Of a stretch of DNA of 64,000 nucleotides, positions 46,394-57,175 are shown piece after piece. The notes below the pieces were generated by a model. The model was not told the origin of the DNA. It was given only the letters and a program-made list of their open reading frames with translations, and did no database searches. A program made the translations under genes and the position numbers. The first letter of the stretch is position 1. Each line of letters opens with the position of its first letter. Source of the stretch: Siderastrea radians (taxonomy: Eukaryota > Cnidaria > Anthozoa > Scleractinia > Rhizangiidae); NCBI GenBank assembly GCA_964017195.1, contig OZ024894.1:30237120-30301119 (forward strand), given 5' to 3'.

Positions 46394-47486
46394 TTCAGGG
46401 TTAAAAAAAACCCTTATCAGTTCAACCGTAACAAAACTGCGACAAATTGCGACATATCGGAGCCGGCATCTCCGCTGGTAGCCGCGAATTTAGGCCTGAA
46501 ATCTGCTTGGCATCGCTTGGCAAGTACACGAAGATTCTCGCAATAGATCATGGGAATAAGAACACGCAAAACGAAGTTAACAGTCTTGCAAAGTAGTTTA
46601 TTTAGTCAAATATCTAACAAGATACATTCTCCTTTGACAAATAACAAAAAGAAAGACAAGTCTATATTTTGAGGCGAAATTAAACATCCAAGGCTAAAAA
46701 ATAACACTAAAGAGAGCAGGGCAGCTGGACAAGAACTACGCTTCGGTTACCTGTGATTCTACTTGTCAATTCCAAATTTAACTCAGTAGCTTACTTGTAG
46801 AAGAGTTCTTTAGTTCTCCCTGTTGAACCACTTCTTCTGTAGTCCATGAAGAAGGAGTGTTAGCTTTTTTTCGCAAAAACGAATGCAGAATCGCCTTTTA
46901 AATGTTCTTCAGATACGCAATAGCTGCACAATTTTGCCCGTGTAAACCTTATAACTCTCAAGGTGACCTTAACTTTCGGCAAAATATCACTTGAGGTAAA
47001 TTCGGAAGACGCACAGACTTCCATTTCAAGCGTAATGCTCAGTCCCTGATTGCAAAGAAATCAGTGCGCCCGATGCCTTCATTTACAATAAAAAGTGAAA
47101 GTACCAACGCCGTGTATTTCATAGACTTGCCCACAAGTCGAGCTCAGAGTTTTTTTTTTTTGGAAGCGCGATTTCGGAAGCGTGAAACCCCAAAAAACCG
47201 AGCGCGAGGGAGCGGGAGCTCGACCTTTGCGTGCGGGCCTACCACCGGAACCGGAAATGAGAAGCGAAGGACGTTTGAGAAAGTCTATGCATTTCAGAAC
47301 TTGTTGACTTGTCCTTCTCAGAACGAGGACAGCGTTGCAAGGTAAAAAATTTGTGACGTGGAAAGTTTTGATTCGTTGTCCTCCATTTTGAAAGCCCAAC
47401 GGCGGGAAGGCGGGGTCACGCAGCTGGGTTTACACTGCGCATGATCAGCCGTTTTTGAGCCCTGTCTTGTAAGGCCGTATTTATAC
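46394..47486. other. No recognised feature
   Basis: Probable promoter side of the decayed minus-strand gene. GTCGAGCTC (about 47137) and GAGCTCGAC (about 47217) form a small inverted pair around a T-run. No gene recognised. Confidence 0.3.
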
Positions 47487-47823
47487 CTGTTTGTTCCTCG
47501 CAGATCCACTCTCTTTGGACGCTGCCGTCTTAAATGCCTCATAAGAAGCAAAAGGCCTGTCATTAGAAATTACCGCGTAATCTTGATTTTTACCAGGTTC
47601 ATACTGCCATTTTATTTTTTGAGTCAGAGGTTTGCCATTTATCCAAGTCCAATTCCCACTACTCCGGTTCTTATGTAAACCGATGTGCCATTCATGGTTT
47701 GGAACAGCCGTTCTATCTTTCAACCTTCTACTGATAAATTCCCGCTCTTTATCTGTCTTGATGACAACAAGAGATTCATTATAATATTCACAGGACCCTT
47801 TTGCTTGTCGCCAGGTCATTTTA
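47487..47823 (-). CDS. Partial C-type lectin domain exon
   Basis: An exon-like frame with an acceptor (TTTTCAAG) before 47823 and a donor GTATAA after 47487. It encodes MTWRQAKGSCEYYNESLVVI near the start and HEWHIGLHKN, NWTWINGKPLT further on, which match the alpha/beta core of C-type lectin domains up to the W.W..G stage. The later half of the fold with its last Cys pair is absent, so further exons should lie at lower coordinates, but none was recognised before 46.4 kb. Likely an extracellular carbohydrate- or protein-binding protein, or a remnant of one. Confidence 0.6.
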
Positions 47824-48097
47824 CTTGAAAAGCCTGCGCAGGCTAGGAAGTATAGGGTTAAACTGTCTTGCTAAAATGAGATGTTTGTTTGGGAAACAGT
47901 GTGCGTTTGCAAAACATGATTTTCCAGAATGGATTGCATCATTTTAACATGAAGAAAAAAATTAATTTCTTCATTTTCACTGTTTATTACATACCAATTA
48001 TAACTGGCACATTTTTTTTTGTTTTTTAACGCTGTTACCCTTTCTTTTCAGTAAGCCTAAAGGATTGTAATCGCGAATGGAACTCAAGTAATACTAA

Positions 48098-50550
48098 TAT
48101 ATAGATTTAGCCAAGCCTAAAAGCGGAGCCGCGAAGGAATAAACTGGTGTTCGTTTCTCAAAAATAGTCCTGAAACTTTTCGCTCTGAAATATATTTCGT
48201 GGCTTTTTTTGGCTCGTTCGCTTTCGAAAAGTGTTTCTCAAAAAGCCTGAAAGTGTTCCGAATTGTCCTACAATATTTTGGGGATCTGTTCTGTAAAATC
48301 AAGCTCGAAAGGTCGTTCTAGAGGCTGAGCACAGCTTGATTATTTTACTCGCGAGCCGTCTAGCTTGGTGTTTGCAATGTTTCCATATCCTGTCATTAAC
48401 TGTCAAGGCTTGTCTAATCTCCTTGGTTTATTGGCTGTTCGCTTGAATGAACTTGAAACGGCGCTCATTTACAAAAACAAAATAAAAATTATTCGACTGT
48501 TTAAATGGGTTATCTTCATCGCGTTCGGATGTTAACAAATAACATGAACTGCCACTAAATAAAAATATTAGTCTGGTCAAAAATTTATACTGACATTTCA
48601 CCGGCATTTTACTGGGATTACCCGAAATAAAGGATCTGGGGAGCTTCGAAGCACTTGTAATAAACTTATGGAAGAAATGTCGCGTAGGTTTTAGCAGCCG
48701 CGAAAAAATTCAAGAACTTTGAGGAACACATATTACTTACGGGATAAAATAGCTTTAAACTCAAAACTGCTTCGCTTATAGTTACTTAAGTAACCCTTAT
48801 ATTTCGTTCTCTAACTTGAGACCATCGAGATTGAAAACAAACGAACAAACACCGTCCAAACATTTTTAACTCTGTTGCATAAGTTTTGCGGCTGCAAATT
48901 GTCTGAAATTCGAGCGCTTTAAAAAATGCACCGAACTGTTTTCGGAAGCTTTTCGGGCATAATAGGTTTAAACCGACAACTGTTTCGCTTATAGTTTTTC
49001 AAATAACTGTTATATTTCGTTCTCTAACTAGAGACAATCAAGATTCAAAACAAAGAAACGCCAAACAGACTTTAATTAAATTGTTATTATGCCGGCATAA
49101 GTTTTGCGGATGCGAAGTGAGCCTATATAAAGTTAGGCGCTTTGAGGAACGCACAAAACTGTTTTTCGGAAGCTTTTGGGATAAAATAACATTAAACCGA
49201 CAACTGCTTCGCTTAAAAGATTATTACTATTGAAAACTTCTAGGACAAGAAAATCGAGAGTTGCACAAAGAGATGGACCGGACAGTCAAAATTGAAAGCA
49301 GAGCTTGTGCAGTTGTCTTGCGGCTGTGCTTAGACCTACTGTTATGATAAACAAACACAAAATAATGGGCAGAGAAATCATTTTTGAAAAACGTTTATTC
49401 GAAAACCCGTAAGTTTATACTTAAATGCAATTCGCGTTACACTTCCAAAATCGTAGGTAGGTCCTGGCAAAATATTCAAGAATCTGTCACAAATCTGAGC
49501 CCGTTTTCTAATAGTTTTTAAAGTCAAAAGTAAATAACACATTTCTAATGGCATAAATCAAATTTCCATTTCAAAACGTAATTTCTTTCATCGTAATACT
49601 CAAAATCATGTACCTTAGACCCTTTAAAAACTTCACTTACTCGGTTGTGTTTCAGAACAGGGCAAACTCTCCGCCGTGAAGAAAACAAAGCGATGAAGTC
49701 CTTTGAATGCAGCTTTCGTAACTTGAACTTTTCGCCTTCTACCATTGAACTTTTTCTTTCCATTTATAGATATTAGATGTTTTTTTTGTCAAGTATAAAA
49801 CTTCAGTACTCTCGAGCAATCGTTAAATGCCAAAGAAGCTTAAGCTTTTAAAGAAACCTCTTTTTCAAAAGCGACGATGGTCATGCGGTTTCACGCCAAG
49901 AAAAACGCCGGTTGCCCTAAAGCACCGCGCGATTTCCCGCCAAGAAAAGATGGCATTCTCTACCCCCGTCGGGTTGCCTTGGGACTCCCCTCCCCCTCCC
50001 ACAGAGTCTGTGCGGACGGACGGACGTACGGATGTACGGATGTACGGACGTACGGACGTACGGACGGACGGTCACGTGACTATTACGTCACAACCAAAAT
50101 TTCTCGGATTGATAGGTTACCATGGGTGCGTTCTTTTGGGACTATTCCGGAATAGGAATACTCGGAAAAGACGGTATTTGTGTTCTTTTGGGAGCTATTG
50201 CGTTTTCGGAATGAACGGGATATCATTCCGTTCATTCTGCTCCCGATAGCAGAATGAACAGAATGAAAGGAATACGGTTTACTCGGAATAGACAGAATAC
50301 GCGTTCTTTTGGGAAATTTTTGGCGGGAAATACGACGCGGCCGCCCGCGCGTGTGCAGACATAGTGGTTCTCAGGTCACCTCCGCCATGGGTATTCCATT
50401 TCCAGAATTGGCGTTCTTTTCGAAATTGAAATTCCGTGTATTCTGTTATTCCTAAACCGGAATAAGAATAACCAGAATAGTCCCAAAAGAATGCACCCCA
50501 TATTTCCTTAGCAATGGAGCTCCGCTGGCGGGCTTTGCCCGCAGGCTTCC
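48098..50550 (+). mobile_element. TATATAGAT-family element, ~2.45-kb copy
   Basis: Same 5' end as 42595 and the same 3' landmarks: GGACGGACGTACGG tract (50014-50071), GGTCACGTGACTATTACGTC and the hairpin GGCGGGCTTTGCCCGC (50527-50542). The 2-kb interior is unlike the 42.6-kb copy and non-coding by eye; a segment with CTTCGCTTATAGTT recurs two to three times (about 48770, 48986, 49205). A MITE is inserted near its 3' end. Confidence 0.65.
50124..50498. mobile_element. Harbinger-like MITE with CAT duplication
   Basis: Ends GGGTGCGTTCTTTTGGGACT and the complement of AGTCCCAAAAGAATGCACCC are mirrored. Flanks CAT at 50121-50123 and 50499-50501, and comparison with 43410-43440 shows the empty site. 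A 3-bp duplication and GGG tip suit PIF/Harbinger; the family call is inference. Confidence 0.75.
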
Positions 50551-50806
50551 CTATAAACCACAGTAGGGTCGAGAAATCTTGAGTTTATTTACCATAAAGT
50601 TTTTAAACCTGCTTTCCATCATTAAAATAAGCACCCCGGTGCTTTTTCGGTATGGTGATTTGACAGTTTTTAAGGACTTTTTCAGAGTTTATTGAAGTAT
50701 TCCTCCATACGTGCACCTCCGATTGTGGTATCTTTGCCCAATTGAAACCATTTCTTCTCCTTTTGTGTGACAAAGGATCGCTCTGTTGTATCCCAAGGCA
50801 CATTAG
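50551..50806. other. Spacer before LTR
   Basis: No gene seen. Confidence 0.35.
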
Positions 50807-51016
50807 TGTTTCACTAGCCGCATTATCAAGGATTCAAATGTTACACTGTAAGGTTTATTGCCACGTTTCATACAGTAGGTTATTCGAAAGCTGTCAATAG
50901 ATTACAATTCGTTAGGGGAGTGAAGAAAAATATAATAAATGAATAAAAAGTTACAGCTTACCCATTGGTGTCTGTGGAACGGATCCGCGCCTAGTGAAGA
51001 TGATTAAGTTCGTTCT
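50807..51016 (-). repeat. 3' LTR of BEL/Pao element
   Basis: Shares 209 of 210 bases with 56826-57035. In element orientation it ends ...GTGAAACA, a normal CA end; its first bases (AGAACG) are not the usual TG, so the 5' border may be off by a few bases. Confidence 0.88.
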
Positions 51017-51170
51017 CTCTAATTATCGTTTATTACGTCGCATAATACGTATTTAAGAAAATGTCAGAAATTGCTTTCGTAGGCCGAAACACTCCCCTCT
51101 CTTCTAGAAAGTTGTGCAAGTTAAAAAGTTTAAATAGTAAAGTTACAAAATCGAGTTTAGTAAAGTTCAT

Positions 51171-54100
51171 TTAGTCTTTCATTTCGTTTTCGTCCACTGG
51201 AACGATGACTATTATCCTCTGAACAGGACGTTCAACTGTTACATAGCCTCCTCCGCGGTATGTCTTTACATGTTCTTCTGGCTTAGTGTTCTTATAGACG
51301 ATCTCCACTCTGCGTACTCTTCCATCTTTACTCGGTTTGGCTGTGATAACTTTGCCTAGTTTCCAATTTCCTCGAACAAGATTCGAGTCTTGTATCAAGA
51401 CGACGTCTCCGACTTTAACATCACGGTGTGCGGTGTGCCACTTCGATTCAATAAGAAGACTAGGAAAATAATCGCGCGTCCATTTTCTCCAGAAGCTCTT
51501 CACTATATTCTGGACAAATTCAAATCTGTGACGAGGGTTTGTTGTTTCCCTAAAGGGTCCGCTTGGAACTCGTGAAGTAGATCTTCCAAGTAATAGGTCG
51601 TTCGGACTTAAATATACGCCATCATCTGTATCAGTTGGGTGCTTACCAATTGGTCTTTCGTTTATCAAGTTACCAACTTCAAAGCAGGCTGTCTGTAATT
51701 CAGAGAATGTCATGATGTTATCTCCGATTGCGATGTTTAAGCCTCGTTTGACGGAACGTATTAATGCTTCGGATGTGCCATTGTACCAAGGGGCGTCGGC
51801 AGGTGAGAATTCCCATTGTAGTCCCTCTGTTACTCCGAATTCGAGTAATTCGTCCCAATTCCAGTTCTTCGTTATATCTTTGAGCTCTTTATCAGCAGCT
51901 ACTAATTGTGGTCCGTTGTCAGAATACAACTTTGCTGGATACCCTCTCAATGATACAAATCTTCTGAGTACTAATAGAAATGTTTCCGTGCTGTAGTCCG
52001 GTGCTAGATCTAAGTGAACTGCTCGAGTGCACATGCAGTTGAATATCACTCCGTAACATTTCCCATAGGTTCTTCGCTTCACTTCATCTCTGATTTTGAA
52101 AGGTCCAAAGAGATCTATACCTGTATAGTGCCAAGGTGGGGAGGGTTTCAATCTCTCCTCTGGTAGTTTTCCCATCTTTTGTTGGCAAAGCTGTTTATCT
52201 ATCTTCTTGCAGATTACGCAGTTGTGTTTGATGGACCTCACCATACGTTGGATATTTGTAATCCAAAATCGTGCTCTTATCTTGCTTACTGTAGATGATA
52301 CCCCATGATGCCCTCTTTGGTGTATATATTCAGCATATAACCTTGCAAAGCGATGCTCGTATGGTAGCAAAATTAAATCGTTCTTATTGTAGCTTATCTC
52401 GAGCCACTTTTCAACTCTGCCGCTTACAACTATTATGCCATCCTCTCGCGTCCGTGGACATAGTCTTTTGAATCTTCCTTTTTCCATGTCCGCTGTTAAC
52501 AATTTTTGACATCGAAGTATCCAGAATCTTTCTGCTCTGTCTATATCTTCTGGCGTTAATGGACTAGTTACGTTCTTTAAGGAAGGTCGAGGTTTTCGTT
52601 TGTACAAGGACAATACCCTTGCAGTCACTCTGATTAGCTTAGTGTAGTTGGAATATCTGTTTATGTCAATTCTTGCTTCTAAGCTATCTTCAGATTTAGC
52701 TTCAGCTAACATAACTGTTTTTATTTGTTCTGGTAACTCTTTCTGATAATTTGGCTTGCATATCGGCCACTCATGTTCAGGAAATCTAAGGAATTCTGGA
52801 CCGGTTTGCCAGATGCTATTCAATCCAATCTCTGCCGGTTTCCTTCCTCGTGTAATCCAATCCGCTATGTTATTCTTACTCTCGACCCAATACCAATCAT
52901 CTTTGTTGGTTCCCTGTTGGATCTCGCCAATACGTGTGGCGGCGAAAGTGTTAAAGCCATATGATTCCTTCTGAACCATTCCGTACACTATTTGTGAGTC
53001 AACGATGTGGTAGAATTTAGTAAATTTGTACCTCGATTCCTTTTCTATAAATGTCTTGAGTCTTTTATTCAGAACTGCTCCACATAATTCGACTCGGTCA
53101 ATAGACATTTTCTTCACAGGGGAAAGTCGATTTTTCGATATGATCAATCTGCTCTCATAGCTGTTGTCTGTGGTGTTCCACCTGGCGTAAGCGCATGCGC
53201 CGTAAGCTACTTCTGATCCGTCACTAAATATCACTAAAATTGGATCCCCTCTTGCATTTGCGGGTTTGATACATCTCTCAAAGACTTCTTGTTCCATGTT
53301 TGGAAGATCATCAAAGAAGTTCATCCATTCTTTCTTAAGCATATCAGGAATTGGATCATCCCAGTCAGATTTGTTTTCGCTTATCCACAAACTTCTCATC
53401 AAGCCTTTAGCCCTGATTGTAAATGGAGTGGCGAGTCCCATCGGATCATAAATGCGATTGACTTGAGATAAGACAATTCTTTTTGTAAGTTTGATGTCTT
53501 GTGAGCTCGTTATATCAATTCCTTGGGGGGGAGGTCTTTTCCTTTTACTCTTCATCTGTAAATCGAATTTAACGCGAAAACACAACTGATCCGTACGCGG
53601 ATTCCATACAACTCCAAGAACCTTTTCCGTGGGTTCGTTTGAATCGCCTCTCAAGGTGAGCGTCAGATTTTCTTCAGTGTCATCTTTTGACATTATCCAT
53701 TCTTTTATGCGAAATCCTCCCTTGATCAAGAGTTCTTCAATAGCTTCTGTTAGTTGTTTAGCTAACTTAGTGTCATCGACGCTCTCAATTATGTCATCCA
53801 TGTAGGAGTTTTCCTTTATAATCTGAGCTGCTTGGGGATGAGATTCGATACCCATTTGTGCTGTTTTTCTCATAGCAACGGTTGCTATCGTTCCGGAAGG
53901 TCTGTCGCCAAAGGACACTCTTTGTATCACGTAAGTGTCAGGTTCTCTTGCCGTGTTCATGTCTCTCCATAGGAAACGATGAGTATGTTGTTCAACGACC
54001 TTAGTTTTTACAGTATGATACATCTTGCTGACATCTCCAATGAATGCAACACGATTTTCGCGAAATCTTATGAGTATTCCTAATAGGTTATTCAAGAGGT

Positions 54101-56756
54101 CTGGTCCCTTTGCCCAATATTCGTTTAGAATATGGCCCATATAGCTAGCACTGCTATTGAAGACGATGCGGACAGGTGTGGATTTTGAATCAGTTTTCAA
54201 GACCTCGTGATGCGAGATGTAATGCACTGGCCTGTTATACTTTGTTATTTCTTCAGTGTTTAGTTTACGAGCTACATCTCTGTCGATCATATCTTGTATC
54301 TGTTGTTGGTACACTTTCGCGTGATCTGGATTTTTGCGCAGACGTTGTTCTGTTGACATCAATCTTCCATACGCGGCTCTTTTGTTGTCCGGGAGGTTAT
54401 GCGGGTCTTTAATCCATGGGTAGGTAGTTATCCATAGATTCTCTTGTGAATTATATTCAAGATTATTCTCGATAAGATTCAATTCCTTTTCTTCTTTGAG
54501 CGTATAATTCTTACTGCCTGGTGGGCATTTCCCACATTTACAGCCGCCGCAGCGCGGTGTACACTCCACGCCCAGATTTTCTATTTTGTAGAAATCGCTT
54601 AACTCGATTCCTCTTACATGATTTACATGTGCTACATTGTAATTGAAACATTCTGCATTTTCTTCAATTGCTGGGTGTGTCCCACCGATACAGAAACCAA
54701 AGCGATTCTTTAGCAACAGGAGGTGTCCCGAGCGATTTTGCATTTCTGGATGCAATCCTGCATAGTCATATCCTATCAGCACGTCGATGGTTCCAGTTGG
54801 TCGTTCTATGTCCTTCTTTGGGACGTCAAAAATATGGAGTATTCCATCGATCTTGATTTTGCGGATGTTAGATGTTATTTGGTCGATTCCATAAACTTCA
54901 ATGAGGGTCTGATGTCCTTGCAAATCAATAAGTGGTAATGTGTACTTCTTCGTCGTGATATCCTTTTTCTCTGCTCCAACCTTTACAAGTGACAGCTGAA
55001 CTGTTGTACCATGCAAATTTTGCGCTTTGGCTGTCTTGTTCGTAATAAAACTAAGCGAAGATGCATTATCCCACATAACATTGAGCCAATTTGCGTGCGT
55101 TTTTATGCGTTGTATCTGTAAGAGGCATGTGGTCTTACTACTGGTTCTCGAACACGTGTTTGTGGTGCCAGAGACTTCTTCTTCTTGATCATCCTCGCCG
55201 GTTGGGGTGTTCCTTTTATTCTCGTGAAGAGTTCGGTGATGGAATACCTTGCAATTATCAATTCCACATTCTTTCTTCTTTTTGCACTGAACCCAGCGAT
55301 GGCCTGGTTTCAGGCACGAAAAGCATGCAAGCTTATCCTTTACAACATCCTTTCTCTGTTGAACAGGTTTAGCTAGATAATTTCTACACTCGTAAGTGGA
55401 ATGCTTCGCGTTACCATGCACAAGGCAATATTTTGCCGTTGGCGATGGTCTCCCGTCTGATAAATGGGTTGCGCCTCGCACTTGAGGTGTGCCTGCTGAT
55501 CTTAAGTCAGATGCGTCATATTCTATGGCACGTTTTTGATCCAATATAAAATCGAGGAGACTCGGAAATTTGTCAGTTTTGTCGACTGTACTTTTGCGTG
55601 AGCTAACAAGCCTAGCCCATTCCTTTCTGTGATCAGGAGGAAGTTTGCTTTCAATAGTGCTAACTGAGCTTGTGGTTGTAATTTCCTTTTCAATATCGAG
55701 TCTTTTCAAGTCACGATAACTATCCTCTATCATATCTACGAATTCCACAAATTTCTTGCTTTCTCCCTCTCGGATGACTTTAAATCGCTTGATATCATTA
55801 ATGATCACATCCGTGACCTTTCCTGGGTCTCCGAACTTTTCATCTAAACGGGCCCACATTTCTTCGATATCATCATCAACTGATTTAACCTGTGCTAGAG
55901 CTTCTTTGTCAAGACAAGTACGTAACGTGTACGGGGCTGTGAGCTTAGTAAGACCTGGCATTACTTGCTTTTGAAAATCTCGCTTAAACTGAGGGTACTC
56001 TCTTATATCGCCTTCAAAGTGCGGTCTTTTGATCTTTTCTAAATGTACATTATTGGCGGTTCCCGGTGAATTACTGTTGCATAGGGCTGTTTCGCTGAGT
56101 TTGCTTTCTTCCTTTTCACTGATTCGGGTTTCAAATATTTCAAATATTTGACTGTACAGAACCTGGACATTTGAAATCCATAGCAGTTCTTGTTCCATCA
56201 TTTCCTTGCCTATTAACTCTAGATATTGTTCATTCCTTAACTTGCATTCAATAAATGCTTCTTCGAGTTGTGCGAGTACTTTCTTCATGAGAGAAGTTTC
56301 AGCATTCTCAGTTTCTAGAATGTGCGTCGCATTGCTAAATATAGCATCAAAAAGAGTGCGCGCGCCGGCTCTCTTTATTAGAATGTTTTCTTTCAATTTT
56401 TCATTTTGCTCTCTTTGTTGATTCTCTAGTTCCTCGCGCTCACGTGTAGCGCGCGCGTTAGATTCATCAAATTGTATATTATCCATGTATTCATTTTTCA
56501 GATTTGTTGCATCTCTGTATAATGTTTGCAGCTCACTCATCCAATTTTCAGCTGCATCGAATTCTTCGTCGTTTAGAAACGATGTGAATTGCTCATGTTT
56601 ACCTTCAAGGTCTTTCATAGCGTCTTCCAATTGATCATAGGCTTTCTCTATAGTTGCGATACTGTTTCTGTCTCGAACAGAGTTTAAGAAATCGCTTCTT
56701 TTTCTTGTGAATTTCCCTTTAGCTGAGCGTCTCGCTATCTTTGCTGCTTCTGCCAT
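51171..56756 (-). CDS. BEL/Pao Gag-Pol polyprotein
   Basis: A single frame of 1,861 codons from the first ATG at 56756. Order: coiled N-terminal Gag, a DUF1759-type region around residues 240-420, a CCHC-like cluster beginning CFSC near 478, an aspartic protease block near 563, RT with YMDD at about 985-988, RNase H (IFSDGS, near 1179), integrase with HH/CC zinc site (CVIC near 1513-1516) and a DDE triad at GIDLFGPF (~1548), YSDNG (~1613) and GTSEAL (~1663), then a DUF5641-like C-terminal segment (VKVGDVVLI). No stop or frameshift. The protease block reads WDNASSLSF, with Asn-Ala where Ser/Thr-Gly is usual; other BEL members vary here, so loss of activity is uncertain. No envelope-like frame follows. 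Confidence 0.93.
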   Translation of the reverse strand: MAEAAKIARRSAKGKFTRKRSDFLNSVRDRNSIATIEKAYDQLEDAMKDLEGKHEQFTSFLNDEEFDAAENWMSELQTLYRDATNLKNEYMDNIQFDESNARATREREELENQQREQNEKLKENILIKRAGARTLFDAIFSNATHILETENAETSLMKKVLAQLEEAFIECKLRNEQYLELIGKEMMEQELLWISNVQVLYSQIFEIFETRISEKEESKLSETALCNSNSPGTANNVHLEKIKRPHFEGDIREYPQFKRDFQKQVMPGLTKLTAPYTLRTCLDKEALAQVKSVDDDIEEMWARLDEKFGDPGKVTDVIINDIKRFKVIREGESKKFVEFVDMIEDSYRDLKRLDIEKEITTTSSVSTIESKLPPDHRKEWARLVSSRKSTVDKTDKFPSLLDFILDQKRAIEYDASDLRSAGTPQVRGATHLSDGRPSPTAKYCLVHGNAKHSTYECRNYLAKPVQQRKDVVKDKLACFSCLKPGHRWVQCKKKKECGIDNCKVFHHRTLHENKRNTPTGEDDQEEEVSGTTNTCSRTSSKTTCLLQIQRIKTHANWLNVMWDNASSLSFITNKTAKAQNLHGTTVQLSLVKVGAEKKDITTKKYTLPLIDLQGHQTLIEVYGIDQITSNIRKIKIDGILHIFDVPKKDIERPTGTIDVLIGYDYAGLHPEMQNRSGHLLLLKNRFGFCIGGTHPAIEENAECFNYNVAHVNHVRGIELSDFYKIENLGVECTPRCGGCKCGKCPPGSKNYTLKEEKELNLIENNLEYNSQENLWITTYPWIKDPHNLPDNKRAAYGRLMSTEQRLRKNPDHAKVYQQQIQDMIDRDVARKLNTEEITKYNRPVHYISHHEVLKTDSKSTPVRIVFNSSASYMGHILNEYWAKGPDLLNNLLGILIRFRENRVAFIGDVSKMYHTVKTKVVEQHTHRFLWRDMNTAREPDTYVIQRVSFGDRPSGTIATVAMRKTAQMGIESHPQAAQIIKENSYMDDIIESVDDTKLAKQLTEAIEELLIKGGFRIKEWIMSKDDTEENLTLTLRGDSNEPTEKVLGVVWNPRTDQLCFRVKFDLQMKSKRKRPPPQGIDITSSQDIKLTKRIVLSQVNRIYDPMGLATPFTIRAKGLMRSLWISENKSDWDDPIPDMLKKEWMNFFDDLPNMEQEVFERCIKPANARGDPILVIFSDGSEVAYGACAYARWNTTDNSYESRLIISKNRLSPVKKMSIDRVELCGAVLNKRLKTFIEKESRYKFTKFYHIVDSQIVYGMVQKESYGFNTFAATRIGEIQQGTNKDDWYWVESKNNIADWITRGRKPAEIGLNSIWQTGPEFLRFPEHEWPICKPNYQKELPEQIKTVMLAEAKSEDSLEARIDINRYSNYTKLIRVTARVLSLYKRKPRPSLKNVTSPLTPEDIDRAERFWILRCQKLLTADMEKGRFKRLCPRTREDGIIVVSGRVEKWLEISYNKNDLILLPYEHRFARLYAEYIHQRGHHGVSSTVSKIRARFWITNIQRMVRSIKHNCVICKKIDKQLCQQKMGKLPEERLKPSPPWHYTGIDLFGPFKIRDEVKRRTYGKCYGVIFNCMCTRAVHLDLAPDYSTETFLLVLRRFVSLRGYPAKLYSDNGPQLVAADKELKDITKNWNWDELLEFGVTEGLQWEFSPADAPWYNGTSEALIRSVKRGLNIAIGDNIMTFSELQTACFEVGNLINERPIGKHPTDTDDGVYLSPNDLLLGRSTSRVPSGPFRETTNPRHRFEFVQNIVKSFWRKWTRDYFPSLLIESKWHTAHRDVKVGDVVLIQDSNLVRGNWKLGKVITAKPSKDGRVRRVEIVYKNTKPEEHVKTYRGGGYVTVERPVQRIIVIVPVDENEMKD

Positions 56757-56825
56757 CTTGTTGCTGTCTTGTTGCCGTCCCCAATGTGACTCGGTTCTCA
56801 ACTTGACTTTTGAATGGCTTTCGAA

Positions 56826-57035
56826 TGTTTCACTAGCCGCATTACCAAGGATTCAAATGTTACACTGTAAGGTTTATTGCCACGTTTCATACAGTAGGTT
56901 ATTCGAAAGCTGTCAATAGATTACAATTCGTTAGGGGAGTGAAGAAAAATATAATAAATGAATAAAAAGTTACAGCTTACCCATTGGTGTCTGTGGAACG
57001 GATCCGCGCCTAGTGAAGATGATTAAGTTCGTTCT
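56826..57035 (-). repeat. 5' LTR of BEL/Pao element
   Basis: Upstream LTR in element orientation; it should hold the promoter. The sequence just inside it (TTCGAAAGCC on -) is where a primer-binding site would start, but no tRNA match could be tested. Confidence 0.88.
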
Positions 57036-57175
57036 GGCTTAGCCATACATGCTCAACAAACCTTCAAGAATTGATCTGTGATGCATACAGCAGAGCAACT
57101 ATAAAACTGAGCTTAACGGGAAAATATTTAAAATAACATTTTTTTTCTTGGAATCAAAATAGTCGTAAGCTGCAG

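Larger units (their letters stand above)
50807..57035 (-). mobile_element. BEL/Pao LTR retrotransposon, structurally complete
   Basis: Two 210-bp LTRs (50807-51016, 56826-57035) enclose one uninterrupted gag-pol frame on the minus strand. The LTRs differ at one visible position (ATTATC versus ATTACC), which implies a young insertion. A purine-rich stretch (AGAGAGAACG on -) lies at the inner border of the 3' LTR. The 5-bp target duplication expected of the family is not visible: flanks are ATTAG and GGCTT. Confidence 0.9.

Noticed and set aside
42595..50550. Helitron classification of the TATATAGAT family
   Set aside because: A 3' hairpin is present but no consistent TC start or CTRR end was seen in both long copies, and no Rep/helicase frame exists.
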